64,000 nt of DNA. It comes from Verrucomicrobiaceae bacterium. Its GTDB lineage: Bacteria > Verrucomicrobiota > Verrucomicrobiia > Verrucomicrobiales > Verrucomicrobiaceae. Every line of letters begins with the position of its first letter. Position 1 is the first letter of the stretch. The stretch is from the NCBI GenBank assembly GCA_027490195.1, contig JAIXYN010000061.1, positions 62,001 to 126,000 on the forward strand, in the 5' to 3' direction. A program made the translations under genes and the position numbers. Shown one piece after another: positions 25,878-35,870 of the stretch. The notes under the pieces were generated by a model. The model did no database searches. It saw only the letters and a list, made by a program, of their open reading frames with translations, and was not told the origin of the DNA.

Positions 25878-27392
25878 CTACTTGCGATAGTCGGCCCCGG
25901 TGAGGCTGTGCAGCACGGATTGCTGCCAGTCGTGAAGTTTGGAATGCAGCTTTTTGGCGATGTCGGGCTGTTGTTCTAGCAGATTCGTTTTCTCGGCGGG
26001 ATCTTGAGCGAGATCGAAGAGTTCCTGTTTCGGTGCGCCCTTCTTCTGCTCATGGATCACCAGCTTGTAGCGGCCATCGATGATGGCGCGGGGGCCGAGG
26101 TAATCGGCGTTGGTTATGGTGGTGTGGCGGAAATTATTGAAGTCGCGCGTGGCTTTGCCTGCTGCCTTTTTGGCGAGTGGTGTGGTGCCTTGCTGCAGCT
26201 GGGGATCGATGTAGGGCTCGGTCTTGTCGATATGAGCGGCGTCAAACTGCCAAACCCAAAGCGGCTTGGGGCGCTCGGACATTTTTCCATCAATCACAGG
26301 CAGGAGGTCGGTGCCATCGATGGGGCGGTCCGGCAGCGGCTGGCTGGTGAGAGCGCAGAGAGTGGGCAGGAGGTCGCTGGTGGTGGCGCGGGCTTTGGTA
26401 CTGCGAGGCTGGGGGATGCGGGAAGGCCATTCGATGAGGCCGGGAACGAGTACACCACCCTCATAGACCTGGCCTTTCACGCCGCGATGCGGCAGGACGA
26501 GCGAAGCATCTTGCGAGGTGCCGTTGTCGCCACAGTAAAAGAGCAGTGTGTTGTCACGCAGGCCGCTGGCAGCGAGATGTTTTCTCAGCGTGCCGATGGC
26601 ACGGTCCATTGCGGTGATTTCGGCATAGCGTTCGCGCAGTACTTCTCCCTGCGGGCGTGTGGTCGGGCCGCCGGTTTCGTTGGAGGTCAATTTGACCTTC
26701 TTGTCTTTGTATTTGGCCGGCAGATCATCGTAAAGCGCGAGATCCTCCGGCAGGCCGCTGTAGGGCTCATGCGGAGAGCCGAACCACACCACGGTGAAGA
26801 AGGGTTTCCCATTCTTGCTGGCGCGATCAATGAACTTGATGGCCTCATCAATGACGACGGCGGAGCCTTCGCCCTGGATGACTTCAGGCGGTCCGCCGTT
26901 GCGTGAAAGGGACGGATTCAGCTCAAAGAAGTTGTCGTGAGACACCCACTCGTGAAATCCCATCGCGCCGGGACTCGTCGGTGACGAAGCTTTGACCGGA
27001 CCGAGATGCCATTTGCCGAAATGGCCGCAGTGGTAGCCGGCTTTGGCGAGGATCTTTGCGATGGTGATTTCTTCCGGGCGGATCGAGAAGCCGGGGTTGA
27101 AGGTGCCCATGCGGTTCGGATGACGGCCCGTCATAAAGCTGGCACGTGTGGGCGAACAGCTCGGATGAGCAGCGTAGAAGTTTTCGAAGCGGAAACACGT
27201 TGCGGCCATCTCATCGAGCACCGGCGTCTTCACATGCGGATGGCCGTTGTAACCCGTCTCCTCCCAGCCGTGATCGTCACCCATCATCAGGATGATGTTT
27301 GGAGGCGGCTCCGCTGCGAATGACGAATCATGAATGCAGAATGACGAAAGGAGGATGATCGCGATCAGGCTTTTCATAAGCGTGCGGATCAC
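25878..27392 (-). CDS. Exported sulfatase, formylglycine type
   Basis: The 504-aa protein has the type I sulfatase signature [12 protein letters not shown], whose Cys79 would be changed to formylglycine, preceded by the metal ligands in MMGDDHGWE (Asp39, Asp40) and followed by FGKWHLG (Lys127, His129). A second ligand region (FYCGDNGTS) lies in the middle. A signal peptide directs it to the periplasm, where it would remove sulfate esters from polysaccharides or sulfated glycans. The GTG start at 27392 overlaps the stop of the DUF1080 gene as GTGA; ATG at 27377 is an equally good start. Unusually, the signal peptide is partly encoded by a copy of a dispersed 21-nt-period repeat. Confidence 0.9.
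   Translation of the reverse strand: MIRTLMKSLIAIILLSSFCIHDSSFAAEPPPNIILMMGDDHGWEETGYNGHPHVKTPVLDEMAATCFRFENFYAAHPSCSPTRASFMTGRHPNRMGTFNPGFSIRPEEITIAKILAKAGYHCGHFGKWHLGPVKASSPTSPGAMGFHEWVSHDNFFELNPSLSRNGGPPEVIQGEGSAVVIDEAIKFIDRASKNGKPFFTVVWFGSPHEPYSGLPEDLALYDDLPAKYKDKKVKLTSNETGGPTTRPQGEVLRERYAEITAMDRAIGTLRKHLAASGLRDNTLLFYCGDNGTSQDASLVLPHRGVKGQVYEGGVLVPGLIEWPSRIPQPRSTKARATTSDLLPTLCALTSQPLPDRPIDGTDLLPVIDGKMSERPKPLWVWQFDAAHIDKTEPYIDPQLQQGTTPLAKKAAGKATRDFNNFRHTTITNADYLGPRAIIDGRYKLVIHEQKKGAPKQELFDLAQDPAEKTNLLEQQPDIAKKLHSKLHDWQQSVLHSLTGADYRK
27317..27348. repeat. Dispersed 21-nt-period repeat inside the sulfatase signal peptide
   Basis: GAATGACGAA occurs at 27318-27327 and 27339-27348, 21 nt apart, as in the intergenic copy at 63356-63389 (opposite orientation). 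On the minus strand it encodes [11 protein letters not shown] of the signal peptide. Confidence 0.6.
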
Positions 27393-28177
27393 TTCTTCGT
27401 CGGCGGCACCACTGGCCCGGTGCCTTGCGGGCTCTTTGTCCGTGGTTTCTCAATTTTCACCGCTCCAGCGGGAATTTTTGCTGGATCAAAAGGCTTTGGC
27501 TCCGTGACCGGGAGTACTTTGAGGCTGAGGTTTTTGATGTGCACGCTGTTCGCATTGCCACGATGCAGTTGAATGGCGAGAAGACCTGCCAGCGCGCGTT
27601 TGCCCTCATCGTAGTCGGCCAGCTCAGAGGTGATCTTGCCATTGATCTTGTGCACCAGGTGGTTCCCGCGTGCGACGATGGTGTAATCGTTCCACTGCGA
27701 CACATCGACCTTCACCGGTTCGTGCTCGGAGAGTTTCCAAAGTGCGCCTGCGGGGTCGAGCAGGACGTTGGTGCCATTGAGACCGAAAATGCCGCGCCCT
27801 TTTTCCTCATAGGTCATGCCTGTGTGTTCGATGGCGGGATGGATGTCAATCTGATACCCGGTGATGACCCACGGGGCGACCTCCGGCAGCTCGCGGCTGC
27901 GGTATTGAATGCCGGAATTGTTGTCTCCTACTACCCGCACCGTTGCATGCAGTTCGAAGTCCTTCATCTGGCCGCTGCGCCAGATGAGAAAGGAGTTGTT
28001 TGGCATGGCATCCGGCCCGGTGCAGGTGCCAATGACTTCGCCGTTTTCCACCTTCCAGAGTTTGGGATCGCCATCCCAGCCGGTGAGGTCCTTGCCATTG
28101 AACAAGGAGGTGAAGCCGTCTTCAGCGGAAGCAGCGGCGGCGAAGATGAAAAGGGATAGAAGTGCTGCAGGTTTCAT
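27389..28177 (-). CDS. DUF1080 (3-keto-disaccharide hydrolase-type) exported protein
   Basis: A 262-aa protein with a signal peptide (MKPAALLSLFIFAAAASA) and a single DUF1080 domain (about 22-210): the family start GFTSLFNGKDLTGW, then LWKVENGEVIG, FELHATVRVVGDNNSGIQYRSRE, GYQIDIHP and WNDYTIVARGNHLVHKING. The fold is a concanavalin-like beta sandwich. Some members hydrolyse 3-keto-disaccharides; others may only bind glycans, and this case is not decided by sequence. It forms an operon with the downstream sulfatase (4-bp overlap). Confidence 0.85.
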   Translation of the reverse strand: MKPAALLSLFIFAAAASAEDGFTSLFNGKDLTGWDGDPKLWKVENGEVIGTCTGPDAMPNNSFLIWRSGQMKDFELHATVRVVGDNNSGIQYRSRELPEVAPWVITGYQIDIHPAIEHTGMTYEEKGRGIFGLNGTNVLLDPAGALWKLSEHEPVKVDVSQWNDYTIVARGNHLVHKINGKITSELADYDEGKRALAGLLAIQLHRGNANSVHIKNLSLKVLPVTEPKPFDPAKIPAGAVKIEKPRTKSPQGTGPVVPPTKK

Positions 28178-28287
28178 GAGGCGTGGTGGGGAAATTGGAT
28201 CGGGTGGGGCAGGAAGAACGGGCGTGGCACTGTGATTTCTCGTCTGGCTTGCAACTTTTTCACTTCATTCCCTGTTGGTTTGCTTCC

Positions 28288-29610
28288 ATGCGTTTTCTTT
28301 CTCTCCTCTCCTTTCTCGCCCTGAGCGCTTCGTTGTCAGCGCAGCAGCCTCCCTATGATGTTTTTCCTGCGGCCGATCCGCCCTACTACCGAGTGCGTTA
28401 CGAGGCCTCCACTCAGCCGGGGGAATTGATCTTTCCGGTGAACTACACGGTGTGGGTTCCACCGGGCGTGAAGTCCCTGCGCGGTGTCATCGTGCATCAG
28501 CACGGCTGCGGGGAAGGCTCCTGCAAATCCGGCCTCACGGGCGCCTATGACCTGCACTGGCAGGCGCTGGCTAGAAAGCACGACTGCGCCTTGCTGGCCC
28601 CCTCCTATGAGCAGCCGGAAAAAGCAGATTGCCAGATGTGGTGCGACCCGCGCAATGGATCGGATGTGGCGTTTCAAAAAGCCCTCGCGGATCTTGGCGC
28701 GAAGTCCGGCCATCCTGAACTCGCGAAGGTGCCCTGGGCGCTGTGGGGCCACAGCGGAGGCGGCCATTGGGCGGGCGGAATGACGCTGTTGCACCCGGAC
28801 CGTGTCGCGGCAGCGTGTTTGCGCTCGGGCGTGCCGATGCTGGAGGCCAATCCGGCCCGGCCTACGATCAAGGTTTACTCTCTGCCTGAGGCTGTCGCAG
28901 GGGTGCCGATCATGTGCAATCTGGGCACCAAGGAAGGTGTGACGGTCAAGGAAGGGCGCTTTGCCGGAGCCTGGGCTTCGAATGAAATGTTCTTCACCGC
29001 CGTGCGTGCCAAAGGCGGACTCATCGGAGTGTCGGTGGACCCATTGACCGCGCATGAATGCGGCAATCAACGCTACTTCACCATCCGCTGGCTGGATGCG
29101 TGCCTGACCGCACGACTGCCGGAAAAGAGCGGCGGTGCGCTGAAGCCGATGCCGACGAAGGCTGCCTGGCTCGCTGCGCTGCTCGGGACTGAAGCCGTGC
29201 CTGCCGCCAAGTTCGCTGGAGAAAAGGACAAGGCCGTGTGGCTGCCGAATGAAGCGGTCGCAAAGGCCTGGGAAATCTACGTTAAAGACACCACCGTCCC
29301 CGACACCACCCCGCCGCCTGCGCCCACGGGGCTGCAGGTCAAAGAAAACGTGCTCACCTGGAAGGCGAAAGCCGACCTGGAAAGCGGATTGGCCCATTTC
29401 ATTATCGAACGCGATGGTAAAGAGATCGGCACCGTGCCGGAGCAGCCGAAGAACCCCTTTGGCCGTCCGGTTTTCCAGGGCCTGCAATATAGCGACACGC
29501 CCACCAACCCGCTGGTCGAGATGATTTTCACTGACAAAGCGCCCGAGGCCGGCAAAAAGCACACCTATCGCGTGATTGCGGTCAATACCGTGGGGCTGAA
29601 ATCCGAGTAA
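28288..29610 (+). CDS. Exported alpha/beta hydrolase with Fn3-like C-terminus
   Basis: The 440-aa protein starts with a signal peptide ([18 protein letters not shown]), which decides the start at 28288. An alpha/beta-hydrolase fold follows, with the oxyanion region [13 protein letters not shown] and the nucleophile elbow WGHSGGGHW (Ser156). The C-terminal 90 residues ([33 protein letters not shown] ... [14 protein letters not shown]) are a fibronectin type III-like domain, common in extracellular glycan-active enzymes. An ester or glycan-acyl substrate is likely, but unknown. It precedes a DUF1552-DUF1592 pair on the same strand. Confidence 0.8.
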   Translation: MRFLSLLSFLALSASLSAQQPPYDVFPAADPPYYRVRYEASTQPGELIFPVNYTVWVPPGVKSLRGVIVHQHGCGEGSCKSGLTGAYDLHWQALARKHDCALLAPSYEQPEKADCQMWCDPRNGSDVAFQKALADLGAKSGHPELAKVPWALWGHSGGGHWAGGMTLLHPDRVAAACLRSGVPMLEANPARPTIKVYSLPEAVAGVPIMCNLGTKEGVTVKEGRFAGAWASNEMFFTAVRAKGGLIGVSVDPLTAHECGNQRYFTIRWLDACLTARLPEKSGGALKPMPTKAAWLAALLGTEAVPAAKFAGEKDKAVWLPNEAVAKAWEIYVKDTTVPDTTPPPAPTGLQVKENVLTWKAKADLESGLAHFIIERDGKEIGTVPEQPKNPFGRPVFQGLQYSDTPTNPLVEMIFTDKAPEAGKKHTYRVIAVNTVGLKSE

Positions 29611-29675
29611 AAGGGCTTGTTTCCTGCTGTAACATGGGACGGGCTGAGTACGTAGTATTCAGCCCCCCCAAACTC

Positions 29676-30947
29676 ATGAACAGACGCCGTTTTATCCTCC
29701 AATCTCTGGGCACCTCCCTGGCCCTGCCGGGACTCCCTTCACTCATGGCTGGTACCGTGGGCGGCAACTCCTCCGTTCAGACCGCCAAGGGAGCAGGCGC
29801 CGGAGCGCGTCGGTTTGTGGCCATTGGCAATCTACTGGGCTATCAGACGAAGCAGCTTTTTCCGACCACCAAGGGCCGCGACTATGAGAAAACCACACTG
29901 CTGGAGCCGCTGTGGGAAAATCGCAGCCAGATGACGGTCTTTCGTGGCCTCGATCATGGCGTGAAGGGCGGTCACTTCGCGGTGCATTCGTTCCTTTCCG
30001 GGGTGCTGAACTCCGAGGCGCAGAACCGCCCAGATGGCAATGTGACCATCGACCAGTATCTCGCGGATGAGATCGGCTTCGAGACGCGGTTTCCTTCGCT
30101 GACCGTCGGCTCAGAAGGTGGCATTCACGGCGGCTGCCAGATCGCCTGGACGAAGTCGGGCGTGCGTGTGCCTCCCGTCACGAATCCGGCGGAGTTGTTT
30201 GAAAAGCTTTTCGGCAATGACTCCAAGGAGCGTCAGGCGCGCCGGATTCAGGAAAACCAGGTGCAGGCATCCATTCTTGACTCGGTGATGGACGAAGCAA
30301 AGAGCCTCTCCAAGCGAGTCAACAAGGAGGACAAGGACAAGCTGGATGAATATCTCACTTCCGTGCGCGATGTGGAGAAGCGCCTGGAACTGCGCCAGCG
30401 CTGGGTCAGCCAGCCGAAGCCCAAGGCCCCTTTTGGCAAGCCCGCGAATCACAACGCCGTGGAAGACCTGCCGATTCTCTATGAACTGATCGCGCTGGCC
30501 CTGCAAACGGACAGTACGCGCATCGCCACGCTGGAGATCGGTGGTGACTTCATGCCGCAGCATCTTGGGATCAAAAAAGACTGGCACGGCCTTTCCCACC
30601 ACGGCAATGATGCGGAGGCCATCGCGAGCCTCATCACCCTGGAGAAGTATCAGATCGAGCACCTGGGCAAATTCATCACCCGGCTCTCGAAGATGAACGA
30701 TGGCGAACGCACCCTGCTGGACTCCACCACGGTGCTCTTCGGCAGCGGCATGGGCGATGGCAACTCGCACAAGAACTCCGACCTGCCCATCATCCTCGCG
30801 GGTGGCGGCTACAAGCACGGCGAATTTCGCGAAGTGCCGCGTGAAGGCATCAACAAGGTGCCGCTGTGCAATCTCTTCGTGGACATCGCGCAGAAGATGG
30901 GCGTGGAAACGGATTCCTTTGGCAACAGCACCGGGCGTTTCGCGTGA
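29676..30947 (+). CDS. DUF1552 protein with Tat-type signal
   Basis: The 423-aa protein starts MNRRRFILQSLGTSLALP, a twin-arginine-like signal, which decides the start at 29676. The rest matches DUF1552: VFRGLDHGVKGGHFAVHSFLSG, the repeated HGLSHH-type motif (WHGLSHHGNDAEAI), LFGSGMGDGNSHKNSDLPIILAGGG and the C-terminal LCNLFVDIAQKMGV. The alkaline-phosphatase/sulfatase-like fold has been suggested for related families, but the activity is unknown. The stop overlaps the start of the DUF1592 gene as TGATG, so the two are translated together. Its order (DUF1552 first) is the reverse of the other two pairs in the window. Confidence 0.85.
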   Translation: MNRRRFILQSLGTSLALPGLPSLMAGTVGGNSSVQTAKGAGAGARRFVAIGNLLGYQTKQLFPTTKGRDYEKTTLLEPLWENRSQMTVFRGLDHGVKGGHFAVHSFLSGVLNSEAQNRPDGNVTIDQYLADEIGFETRFPSLTVGSEGGIHGGCQIAWTKSGVRVPPVTNPAELFEKLFGNDSKERQARRIQENQVQASILDSVMDEAKSLSKRVNKEDKDKLDEYLTSVRDVEKRLELRQRWVSQPKPKAPFGKPANHNAVEDLPILYELIALALQTDSTRIATLEIGGDFMPQHLGIKKDWHGLSHHGNDAEAIASLITLEKYQIEHLGKFITRLSKMNDGERTLLDSTTVLFGSGMGDGNSHKNSDLPIILAGGGYKHGEFREVPREGINKVPLCNLFVDIAQKMGVETDSFGNSTGRFA

Positions 30948-33439
30948 TGAGCATGATGGCTCCGACCCCGCGCCTCAGCACACTGCTTTGCCTCGCGCTC
31001 CTCACAACGGCCCATGCCGCCGACGATGCTCCCAAGCTGGCCCAGCAGTTCCTCGGCAAGTACTGCCTGGAGTGCCATGACGCGGATGTGCAAAAGGGCG
31101 ACCGCGCCTTTGAGAAGTTTGCGCTGCCTCTGAAGTCCGTTCCTGATCTCATTGATGCGCGTGACATTATTGACCAACTCACCTTGAAGGAGATGCCGCC
31201 GAAAAAGGCGGACCAGCCTACCGATGAGGAGCGTCTCGGAATGATCCGCGCGCTACGCGAAGGCACGGTGGCAGCTTATGGCAAATTTCAGAGTACTGGC
31301 AGTCGCACGGTCATGCGCCGCCTCTCCAGCCGCGAGTATGAAAACACCCTCGCCGCGCTGTTTGGCCGCCGGGTGGACACGCTGGGCCTCACGGCGGATT
31401 TCCCGAAGGAAAAGACGAGCGAGCACATGGACACCATTGGCAAGTCATTGGTGACCTCCGGCTTTCTCGTGGACCAATACTTCCAGTCCGCGAACCGCCT
31501 CGTGGAGGCACGCCTCGGCAAACCGGCGACCGAGACGAAGAGCTGGCGCTTCAACAGCCACTTTGTGCAATACGAAGAACTGACCGGCTCCCACAAGTCT
31601 GCCTTCAACTTCCGTTACCTCTGCCTTTACGAGCAGCCGAACACCGACACTCGTCAGGGCGGCTACGGCCACATCGAGGACTTCAAGCAGGGCGTGCCTG
31701 TCTCCGGCCTGTATGACATCGAGGTGGAGGCTGCAGCGATGCACCGGGACACGCATTACGATCCCACCATCTTTGGCATCGACTTCTCAGAGCCCTTCAT
31801 CCTCGGTGTCGTGCCGGGAGATGTCAGCAAAGGCCACATCCATTATCCGCAGGCCATTGAGCCGCTGCTTGCCAGCGCCGTGGTGCCGGACAACACGCCC
31901 ACCTGGTTCAAATTCCGCGTGTGGTTGGAAGCCGGGCAGACACCGCGCTTCATCTTCCCGAACGGTCCGTATGAATCACGGGCTTCGGTGGTGACGATCA
32001 ACAAGCGCTATAAGGATGAGTTCAAGGTGGACCCAGGATCCTCCGGCGTCGGACGCGCCCACATCCTGCTGGAAGGCAAGCTGCCGCATATCCGCATCAG
32101 CGAGGTCAAGATCAACGGCCCGGTGCCTGAGAAAAACGGCGGAGCCGAGGAAATCGCGGTCTTTGGCAAAGACGGATTCCAAGCTGAGCATGCGCTGGAC
32201 CAGCTCCAAGCTTTTGCGGAGAAGGCTTATCGCCGCCCTCTTACTGATGCAGACCGCAAGCCCATACGCGCCCTTTATGACAAGCGGTTGGCCGAAAAGG
32301 CGACACCGCGCCAGGCCGCCCTAGATGCGCTGAAACTGATTCTTTGCTCTCCCTCCTTCCTCTACCTGAGCGAGATCACCGAAGAGTCCGCGAAAGCTTT
32401 GAGTCCTTACGATCTCGCCTCGCGCCTCTCCTTTGCCCTTTGGGCTGCTCCGCCGGATGAAGCGCTGCTTGCCGCCGCGAAGTCCGGCAAGCTCACGCAG
32501 GATGCCGAGCTGAAAAAGCAGATCCAGCGCATGCTGGCCGATGAACGCATCAGCGGCTTTGTGAACGGCTTTCTGGACAGCTGGCTGAACCTCCGTGAAC
32601 TCGGCGGCATGCCACCACCGCGCGAGGTGGTGCGCGCCTACTATGCGGAGGATCTTCCCACCTCGATGAAAACCGAGGCCAACCTCTTTTTCCGCGACCT
32701 GCTGAAGAGCAACGGCTCCGTGTTGCAGTTCATCGACTGCGACCACAGCTTTGTGGACAAGAAGCTGGCCAAACTCTACGACATCCCCGAGCAAAAGACC
32801 CTGCGCCTGGCGGATGGCTTCAAAAAGGTCAGCCTCAAAGGCAATGCGCATCGTGGCGGTCTCATGGGCATGGCCGCAGTGCTTACCGTCAGCGCGAACG
32901 GTGTTGAGACCTCGCCTGTGACACGCGGTGTGTGGGTCACCGAAAACATTCTGGGCGTGCCACCGCCACCACCGCCGGATGTCGTGCCCGCCATTGATCC
33001 AGATGTCAGCGGAGCCACCACCATTCGCGACCGCCTCGCCAAACACCGTGCTGATGCCGCCTGCGCCGAATGCCACCGCAAGATTGATCCGCTTGGTTTC
33101 AGCCTCGAATCTTTTGATCCCGTTGGCCGCTGGCGCAGCAACTACCCAAAGCCGAATAAAAAGGCCCCTGCACCCAAGATTGACACCACCGGCGAATTTC
33201 CTTCCGGCGAGACCTACACCGACTTCGCCAGCTTCAAGAAACTCATCCAGAACACCCGTGCCGACCTCTTCAGCCGGCACCTGATTCGCCAGATCCTCAC
33301 CTACACCACTGGTCGCACCATGGAGCTCAATGATGACTTCGTCATCGACAAGCTCCACGACAAAGTGAAAAAGCAGGGACTTGGGCTGAATGCGCTCATG
33401 GTCGAGTGTCTGATGAGCGAAGTGTTTCGCTCGCGGTGA
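30947..33439 (+). CDS. DUF1592-type multidomain protein with two heme c motifs
   Basis: The 830-aa exported protein has the planctomycete-type cytochrome domain at the N-terminus ([13 protein letters not shown], Cys40-Cys43-His44) followed by DUF1587, DUF1595, DUF1592, DUF1588 and DUF1585. The usual landmarks are present: SSREYENTLAALFGR, FLYLSEI, ASRLSFALWAAPPDE, HRGGLMGMAAVLTVSANG and a second CAECHRKIDPLGF heme motif. The family is typical of Planctomycetota and Verrucomicrobiota and is thought to act in periplasmic electron transfer during polysaccharide use. The start at the TGATG overlap gives a signal peptide ending TTAHA. Confidence 0.88.
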   Translation: MSMMAPTPRLSTLLCLALLTTAHAADDAPKLAQQFLGKYCLECHDADVQKGDRAFEKFALPLKSVPDLIDARDIIDQLTLKEMPPKKADQPTDEERLGMIRALREGTVAAYGKFQSTGSRTVMRRLSSREYENTLAALFGRRVDTLGLTADFPKEKTSEHMDTIGKSLVTSGFLVDQYFQSANRLVEARLGKPATETKSWRFNSHFVQYEELTGSHKSAFNFRYLCLYEQPNTDTRQGGYGHIEDFKQGVPVSGLYDIEVEAAAMHRDTHYDPTIFGIDFSEPFILGVVPGDVSKGHIHYPQAIEPLLASAVVPDNTPTWFKFRVWLEAGQTPRFIFPNGPYESRASVVTINKRYKDEFKVDPGSSGVGRAHILLEGKLPHIRISEVKINGPVPEKNGGAEEIAVFGKDGFQAEHALDQLQAFAEKAYRRPLTDADRKPIRALYDKRLAEKATPRQAALDALKLILCSPSFLYLSEITEESAKALSPYDLASRLSFALWAAPPDEALLAAAKSGKLTQDAELKKQIQRMLADERISGFVNGFLDSWLNLRELGGMPPPREVVRAYYAEDLPTSMKTEANLFFRDLLKSNGSVLQFIDCDHSFVDKKLAKLYDIPEQKTLRLADGFKKVSLKGNAHRGGLMGMAAVLTVSANGVETSPVTRGVWVTENILGVPPPPPPDVVPAIDPDVSGATTIRDRLAKHRADAACAECHRKIDPLGFSLESFDPVGRWRSNYPKPNKKAPAPKIDTTGEFPSGETYTDFASFKKLIQNTRADLFSRHLIRQILTYTTGRTMELNDDFVIDKLHDKVKKQGLGLNALMVECLMSEVFRSR

Positions 33440-33688
33440 GCTTGATCGTGGGGCAAACGTCCACATTCGATTAGCTTTAAAAAAAACGCGCCAGCGTCGT
33501 GGAGTGCGGTGGCAGAGATGCACGGCGCAAGCCTGCATCGACGACACCGCTTTCGCTAGGTGTGGAGTGCTCTCAGGTCTTGTTGTGCCGTCCGGCCTGC
33601 GAAAAGCGGCGTCGCGCCAAGGCTTGACGCACGCAGTCCAAGACGCTTCGCGCTCGCGTGGGCACTGGAGTAGCAGGAGCTTGGCTGC
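33440..33688. repeat. Structured extragenic region with nested inverted repeats
   Basis: This gene-free stretch holds nested palindromes: GCGGTG (33506-33511) with CACCGC (33545-33550), inside it GATGCA (33517-33522) with TGCATC (33534-33539), and around the next part ACACCGCTTTCGC (33544-33556) with GCGAAAAGCGGCGT (33600-33612). The flanking parts GCGCCAGCGTC and GACGCTTCGCGC also pair imperfectly. This looks like a dispersed extragenic (REP-like) element of about 170 bp, recognised only by structure. Confidence 0.5.
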
Positions 33689-34582
33689 CTACTTCACTGC
33701 GGGCACTGCGGGAGCCGTCTCAGGCTTCACCTTCTTTGGTGGCGCGATGCGTGGAGTCAGAAAGGAATCAATCAGCGCCTTGTCCGCTTCGCACTTGGCA
33801 CCTGCAGCCGGAATCTCAACGCCCGCTGACCACAACACGCCATTGATCACCAGCTGGCGCATGCCTGCCTGCTCCCAGGCATGGTGTGCGTCAAGCCCGC
33901 TAAAACTGAAGGAACGTCCGCCACTCGGACGGTCATAAGTCCATGCCACCACATCCTTGTCGCCGCCTTCGGGTGAGCCCAGCTTCTCTTTACCCGACCA
34001 TACCAGCGGCGTGATGCCCTTCATCTCCGCTGGAAACTGAAAGTGATTCAGCCAGCCATCATTGATTTTCCATGGCGTAACACCGCTGGTGATGGCGTGC
34101 TTGGGGAAAGTGTCATGCACGCTGTCCCAGTGACCACGGCTTGAGAGTGCATTGTAAACACCACCAGTCCAGTTCATCGACTGCTGTGCAAAAGCCGGCG
34201 TGAACTCGACCGCCTGATGAAGGTTCACCAATCCTGTTTTGCCATCTGCCATCTTTTGCACGGCGACCACATGCTCCGGTGAGGCGAGGTAGGCCTGCTT
34301 GCCACCGCCATCGGTGTAAAATACCACGGCAGCTGCGCCATCGAAAACCTTCTCATCCGCGGGCCATTCTTCGTTCACCAGCACCGCATCTACCCCAGGT
34401 GGCTGCTTCAGCAGCGCCTGCATCAGGCGGCAGCCGCCGAGGTAGTCATGGTGGCCGACCTTGTCCACCTCCTTCACTTTACCGGCGACGAGGACGATCT
34501 TCACATTGTCCGCAGCCCATGAGGAGGCAGTGCACAGGGCTGAAGCAGCGAGGGAAAGGAGAAAGCTGGAACGAAAAATCAT
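33689..34582 (-). CDS. Exported ThuA-like protein
   Basis: A 297-aa protein with a signal peptide (MIFRSSFLLSLAASALCTASSWA) and a ThuA-like, glutamine-amidotransferase-type fold: NVKIVLVAGKVKEVDKVGHHDYLGGC, AAAVVFYTDGGG, GLVNLHQAVEFTP and the C-terminal RQLVINGVLWSAG. ThuA proteins are linked to trehalose and other disaccharide (keto-sugar) use. The last 40 residues are Pro/Lys/Ala-rich and probably a flexible tail. It is the last gene of the operon that begins at 41890; 70 bp separate it from the SGNH gene. Confidence 0.8.
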   Translation of the reverse strand: MIFRSSFLLSLAASALCTASSWAADNVKIVLVAGKVKEVDKVGHHDYLGGCRLMQALLKQPPGVDAVLVNEEWPADEKVFDGAAAVVFYTDGGGKQAYLASPEHVVAVQKMADGKTGLVNLHQAVEFTPAFAQQSMNWTGGVYNALSSRGHWDSVHDTFPKHAITSGVTPWKINDGWLNHFQFPAEMKGITPLVWSGKEKLGSPEGGDKDVVAWTYDRPSGGRSFSFSGLDAHHAWEQAGMRQLVINGVLWSAGVEIPAAGAKCEADKALIDSFLTPRIAPPKKVKPETAPAVPAVK

Positions 34583-34652
34583 GGTGGATAAGTCTGAAGA
34601 CGAGTCTAAACGCCAGCGGGCTGGCGGAAATGTCGCTGGATGTAGATTTCGA

Positions 34653-35855
34653 TCAATTCAGCAGCAGGTGAAACACGCGCAGGGCGGTGCCAGCACCCGT
34701 GGCAGGACGGCCTGCAGCGATGCGCACCTTTACGGTGTGATGGCCGTCTTGCAGGCCGTCGTCGAGAATCAAGGCCCATGGCAGGTGCAAACTATTGCTC
34801 CAGTGCGTGAAGGTGTCGGTGATGCGATATTCACCACCGTCGATGCTGGACTCAATGCGCCCTGCGTCAGGACCGGAAGCAATGAACAGACCGCAGCCCG
34901 TGCCATCGAAGCTGAACTCGAACTCCGCACCTGGCTCAGTGCCGACGAGTGCGGGCACATTAACAAAGCCGGTGCGGGTGCCAATTTTGCCGACGGGCTT
35001 CCAGGCCGGCTCCAAGGTAAAACCCTTGATGATGCGTGCGTCGGCAATGTTGCCGAAGCGGCCACGGGCATAGCTTTTCGGATCGATCATCGTGGGCAAT
35101 GCGTGCGGCTTTGCGGCAACAGGCAGGGGTTGCTGACATGCGGCCGCAAACAGGCGCTGGATGCTGCTGGCATAAAGCTGGTGGCCGAAGGGAGCCGGGT
35201 GCAGTCCTTTGAAGTCCTTGTCCCAGGTGAACTCGCCCGCGTTGATACGATCCGTGACTTCGAGCGCCAGGTTTAGCGTCACATTGCCATACGCTGCGGC
35301 GACTTTCTCATGCTGCGCGATGGCAGATGGAGTCCTGCCCTTGTTGTAGTCATCCATATGCGGAGGCATGACAAAATGAATCTGAATGATGTCGGTCAGT
35401 GGATTCGCCATTCTGGCGTGCCTCACCACGCCTTCCATGCCACGCAGCATTTGCTCCGGATGATCCGGGATATTGGACGCGTCATTCACGGCTGCTTCCA
35501 CGAACAGCAAATCGACGGGACCGTGCGAGAGCGCATCGCGCTCCAGTCGAAAGGCATGCGGGACCGATCCCATCGAGCCAATGCCTGCGCTGATGAAGTC
35601 GAATCTCGTGTCTGGATACTTCAGCTGGAAATACTTGATCATGTGATCACGCCACCCACCACTGGCAGTGATCGACCCGCCGAGGAAGGCGATGCGCCCT
35701 GTCTTCTCACGCTCGAACTTGATGCGGCAGTTTGAGAGTCCATCGCGCAGTTCGAAATACTCATGTCCCTTCGGCAGGACATTCGGATCATAACCCGCGA
35801 GTGCTGGACCAGTGAGTGAGAGAAGCAGGAATGCAGCAAGGTGGAGGCAACGCAT
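34653..35855 (-). CDS. Exported SGNH/GDSL hydrolase
   Basis: The 400-aa protein has a signal peptide (MRCLHLAAFLLLSLTGPALA) and an SGNH hydrolase domain: block I FLGGSITAS (nucleophile Ser61), the Gly of ISAGIGSMGS, Asn in EAAVNDAS and the Asp/His pair in DFKGLHPAPFGH. The C-terminal 150 residues form a beta-rich domain typical of carbohydrate esterases of this type. It could deacetylate or de-esterify glycans in the periplasm. The gene follows the alpha/beta-hydrolase by 15 bp. Confidence 0.85.
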   Translation of the reverse strand: MRCLHLAAFLLLSLTGPALAGYDPNVLPKGHEYFELRDGLSNCRIKFEREKTGRIAFLGGSITASGGWRDHMIKYFQLKYPDTRFDFISAGIGSMGSVPHAFRLERDALSHGPVDLLFVEAAVNDASNIPDHPEQMLRGMEGVVRHARMANPLTDIIQIHFVMPPHMDDYNKGRTPSAIAQHEKVAAAYGNVTLNLALEVTDRINAGEFTWDKDFKGLHPAPFGHQLYASSIQRLFAAACQQPLPVAAKPHALPTMIDPKSYARGRFGNIADARIIKGFTLEPAWKPVGKIGTRTGFVNVPALVGTEPGAEFEFSFDGTGCGLFIASGPDAGRIESSIDGGEYRITDTFTHWSNSLHLPWALILDDGLQDGHHTVKVRIAAGRPATGAGTALRVFHLLLN

Positions 35856-35870
35856 GGCGAAAGGATCTGT

